A stretch of DNA of 64,000 bases, from assembly GCF_014529535.1 (NCBI RefSeq), contig NC_050737.1, positions 3,891,683 through 3,955,682 of the forward strand, written 5' to 3'. Shown one piece after another: positions 61,301-64,000 of this stretch. The notes beneath the pieces are model-generated. The model was not told where the DNA came from. It was given only the letters and a program-made list of their open reading frames with translations, and did no database searches. The translations under genes and the position numbers were made by a program. Source of the DNA: Bradysia coprophila (lineage: Eukaryota > Arthropoda > Insecta > Diptera > Sciaridae). The stretch's first letter is position 1. Every line of letters starts with the position of its first letter.

Positions 61301-62133
61301 CAATATGCATAGGTGCTTAGGTGCTATGTTTTTACTTGTACGAAACCGTATAATGAAAATTGGAGCTCGATTCACTGTAGATGTCTTATTTGAAAATAGG
61401 TACTCATTTGATTCACACGGAATGATTCATTGGATCCATAGTCTATGTGTGAACAATAAACCGATAATTCCCAATATATATTAATAGCAGAAAATATCGG
61501 CAATTCAATGAAACACGAACAACAGATTCCTTATCAGTTAGCTTGCTAACAAATAGTAATAGACGTAAAATCCTTTGTATCGCTTTCTTATCGAATATTG
61601 TTATCGTAGATGTAAAAAGTGTAATTGTACGAATGTGCCGACTATACAACATCCACTGGTAACTGTTAGAATCTGTAATTGTTTGGAAAATCGTATTTTC
61701 TTTCGGTTAGAGAAATGGCTGAGATTAGGGCTTTCGTACAGATCTTTTGTTACATTCCTCTCTTAACCGAATACAGCCAAGGTTTAGAGGTCGAAATCAG
61801 GTCCGACTCGCTGCAGTTGCCTGCACTTAGTTAGATGCTTCGCAGAGGCAACCAATCATCTTATTATCTTCTTCATTGAAAATGTCGCAGGTCGCTTTCA
61901 GGACTTATTCGCCCAAACACCGAAACAAAAAGACGAACGAAATCATTTTCCTTCAATCCGACAAGTTCGAGTGGTCATTATCGATAAAAATGGATTTTAT
62001 GCGCGATAACACACTGGGCTACAATCGATCTCGAGTAATTCTGCGCCAGCGATTCAGTAATGTTTGCACTCGGACTTACAACTTAAAAAAGGGGGCACAA
62101 GACGACAAATAAATTTCCAAATCAATTTTCACA
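58364..62133. other. Intergenic stretch upstream of the MCFD2-like gene
   Basis: Contains a diverged half copy (58785-58850: GCGCACTGCAAGC, then GCCAAAT.GAGTACTATTTTGTAT) of the MITE at 24860-24999. It also holds a 21-bp tandem repeat (59046-59094, AGTGGAGTCTGGGTATGG units), an A-rich Lys-coding frame near 59.2 kb that looks like low complexity, and the dispersed repeat at 59990-60115. No supported gene. Confidence 0.5.
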
Positions 62134-62645
62134 ATGTCGTTCATTACAATTTTGATTGTGACACTAATGACCCTTCAGGTAATAGAATAGCCACACAGGA
62201 AATGGATAATGTGAGTCACGATTTTCAATGTAATTTCCAGCTTATCGCAAATGGTCAAACTCAAACCAAATTCACCGGATATTGTGAATTCGATTTGGTC
62301 GATGAATTAATTGCACTAGATCCAGAATTTCTCGATTTACTTCCAAGTGAATGTAAAACGATTGATGCTGACTCAGATCTCCGACTAGCAATGAAGGAAG
62401 AATCGAATAAATTCGAAGAGTTCATGGGAGCTTTGGCTGAAAAGGAAAATTGGAAAGAACAGGAGAACGATGAGAGTAAAACAACGCTGGACTTGGATTT
62501 TACGCTGAGGACGATAGTGTACACAGGTCCTAACAATTCGACTTTTGGAAATTGCACAGCAACCACAGAAACAACAAGAGACTACGTCGATTGTATAATT
62601 GATTTTCGACAGGACCTGATCGATAAAATCAATGACCCAGAATGA
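62134..62645 (+). CDS. Small secreted protein, unknown family
   Basis: Two exons, 62134-62178 and 62241-62645, with a 62-bp GT/AG intron at phase 0, give 149 residues. Exon 1 is almost entirely a signal peptide (MSFITILIVTLMTLQ, continuing LIANG in exon 2). The mature part is acidic with four cysteines (GYCEF, SECKT, GNCTA, VDCII), which could make two disulfides. It has a cluster of overlapping N-glycosylation sequons (NNS, NST, NCT). A longer unspliced frame beginning at 62064 reads through the intron, but it has no signal peptide and enters at a different frame, so I prefer the spliced form. The stop lies 79 bp from the stop of the convergent PELP1-like gene. I do not recognise the family. 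Confidence 0.6.
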
Positions 62646-62724
62646 AGTGAACAGAGCTTGTGATACAATTACAGTTGGAATTAAAAGATAGAATGGTTGT
62701 CTGTACTAACTTTCTCGTTTGTAT

Positions 62725-64000
62725 TTAATGGGTGTAATGGTTATCAACTATCGATGGTTTCTTAATCGTTTCATTGAGATCGTCGTGCAGATGAGATATC
62801 AAATTGTGCAGGTCGTGATCTTCAGCATCACCCATAGCACCAAAGTCTATGTGATCATCTTGATGACTCAATTTCTGTCGTTTCGAACGAGACGCCCCAA
62901 ATTCATCATAGTTACTCAGGTCGCTCGGTGTGGGCGTCGGCGTGTTCGGCGAACGTGAATGTCCTTGTTGATCATCAGTGTTGACAATGCCCAGAGCACT
63001 ATCGTAATAATCGTCACCATCATCATCCAATTCCAAATCAGACACCTCCTCCAATTCATCGTCTAAAGCCAGTCCGTCATCTTCCATAACGGGTCGTTCG
63101 ACTGAATGATTTGTGTCGGAATTTTTAATCGCAGCATCATCGATGTGTCGTTGCTCCATAATATCACCGCCATCTGAGTGATTGGTTTCATTCAATTCTT
63201 CTTTGTCGTCATCGAACGACACCTGTGTGGATTCTACTTCCACAACTTCACCCACATCGCCCACCAGAAACTGTGTGTGCGTCCAATCAATTTGTCCGTC
63301 TGATTCATTGGTAGTGTTCACCTTTTCTTCATGCTCATCCTCGTCCATTTCGATTTCGTCTTCGTCCTCTTCTTCCTCGACACCATTTTGTAGAGCGTCG
63401 CGTATTTCGTTCAAGTCGAACGGGAAATTCAGGACCTCCTTTTGTGGGTGCAATATCTTCTCGATCATCCGTGTATATTCACCGCAAGCCAGACGAACTT
63501 TGCTGCTTTTATCGCGATTGTGTGCTGTGTTGAATATTGTAGCCGCATATTGCAGTGGAGGCGGGCACAAGTGATGTGGCGAATTAATTAGGGCATACAA
63601 TGCTCCGTACAATGCAATGCGACACTCGGCTGAATCGTACAGATTTGTATTCAGACTTGAAGCTTCGACAACACCAATGGCAAGGAGAACGATTTCCTCC
63701 TGAAGAATTGTGTGCAATGCCGGCTTTATGAAGCACCCGGACGTTTGCAACATTTGGATGAGGCAGTTCAAAGCAGCAAAGCAAATGCCTTCGTTTCCTT
63801 CGTCGGTGTAAATGATTTTGGTGTTGTGTGGATTGAAACCTTTCGAATGCGTCTGTGCCAAATTGGTAGCATCGTTTTGCGCCTTGTGCAGTTTTTGCCG
63901 AGCCTTTTTCGACAGATACTTTTTGCTGCCGCTAAGAACCTTCAGCGTCACCTCACTTTGAAACGGTTCGATGTCTTGCAGAATCTGTTTCACCAAATCG
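62725..64000 (-). CDS. PELP1/RIX1-like acidic nuclear protein (3' part)
   Basis: An open frame of about 425 codons running off the right edge; the 5' part is missing. The first 200 residues are helical repeats (CFAALNCLIQMLQTSGCFI, EEIVLLAIGVVEASS, LCPPPLQYAATIFNTAHN), like the C-terminal side of the RIX1/PELP1 helical domain. Then come a very acidic region (NGVEEEEDEDEIEMDEDEHE and further Asp/Glu blocks), a Thr-Pro run (NTPTPTPSD) and a basic patch SRSKRQKL that may act as a nuclear import signal. PELP1 works with SENP3, TEX10 and WDR18 in 60S ribosome maturation. Family assignment rests on the combination of the helical region and the glutamate-rich tail; moderate certainty. Confidence 0.62.
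   Translation of the reverse strand, partial: DLVKQILQDIEPFQSEVTLKVLSGSKKYLSKKARQKLHKAQNDATNLAQTHSKGFNPHNTKIIYTDEGNEGICFAALNCLIQMLQTSGCFIKPALHTILQEEIVLLAIGVVEASSLNTNLYDSAECRIALYGALYALINSPHHLCPPPLQYAATIFNTAHNRDKSSKVRLACGEYTRMIEKILHPQKEVLNFPFDLNEIRDALQNGVEEEEDEDEIEMDEDEHEEKVNTTNESDGQIDWTHTQFLVGDVGEVVEVESTQVSFDDDKEELNETNHSDGGDIMEQRHIDDAAIKNSDTNHSVERPVMEDDGLALDDELEEVSDLELDDDGDDYYDSALGIVNTDDQQGHSRSPNTPTPTPSDLSNYDEFGASRSKRQKLSHQDDHIDFGAMGDAEDHDLHNLISHLHDDLNETIKKPSIVDNHYTH

Noticed and set aside
62064..62645. Unspliced 193-codon reading of the secreted-protein gene
   Set aside because: It reads the signal-peptide exon in the wrong frame and crosses a clear GT/AG intron.

Overview
The window is nuclear DNA from an insect, most likely a dipteran and possibly a nematoceran (fungus-gnat-like) fly. 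This is inferred from AT-rich intergenic DNA, spliced genes with many introns of about 60 bp, recognisable insect/animal gene families and a dense load of short inverted-repeat elements. No bacterial, viral or organelle genes were seen.

Layout. 1-1627: repeats only. 1628-13234 (+): the 3' part of a large cadherin gene. It encodes the last extracellular cadherin repeats, a membrane-adjacent domain, one membrane segment and a very long cytoplasmic tail. Its 5.5 kb intron carries a young non-coding LTR retroelement with identical 204-bp LTRs and a 5-bp target duplication. 13235-26244: the probable 3'UTR and a gene-poor stretch with several MITEs. 26245-28851 (-): a NIP45/Rad60-type protein with two SUMO-like domains in seven exons. 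31403-32461 (+): a calmodulin-like protein of the CALML4 type. 35157-40533 (-): an ERG28 homologue in four exons, with a decayed DNA transposon in one intron. 40534-49937: gene-poor, with a LINE fragment and MITEs. 49938-58363 (-): an MCFD2-like secreted EF-hand protein. 62134-62645 (+): a small two-exon secreted protein of unknown family. 62725-64000 (-): the C-terminal part of a PELP1/RIX1-like acidic nuclear protein, cut by the window edge.

The most interesting structure is the MCFD2-like gene. Three shared 5' exons (signal peptide, Gln/His-rich linker, first EF-hand) end in a phase-1 donor. Downstream on the same strand lie four separate exons (57346-57141, 52444-52266, 50938-50787, 50080-49938). 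Each has its own acceptor, the matching phase, a complete canonical second EF-hand and its own stop codon. This looks like a cassette of alternative terminal exons that would swap the second calcium-binding hand of an ER-Golgi cargo-receptor subunit.

The genes do not form an operon. Two possible functional links are worth noting. A PCDH15/CDH23-type cadherin and a CALML4-type light chain, which are partners in microvillar adhesion complexes of vertebrates, lie about 18 kb apart. CALML4-, ERG28- and MCFD2-like genes lie in a row, which may be an old insect gene neighbourhood.
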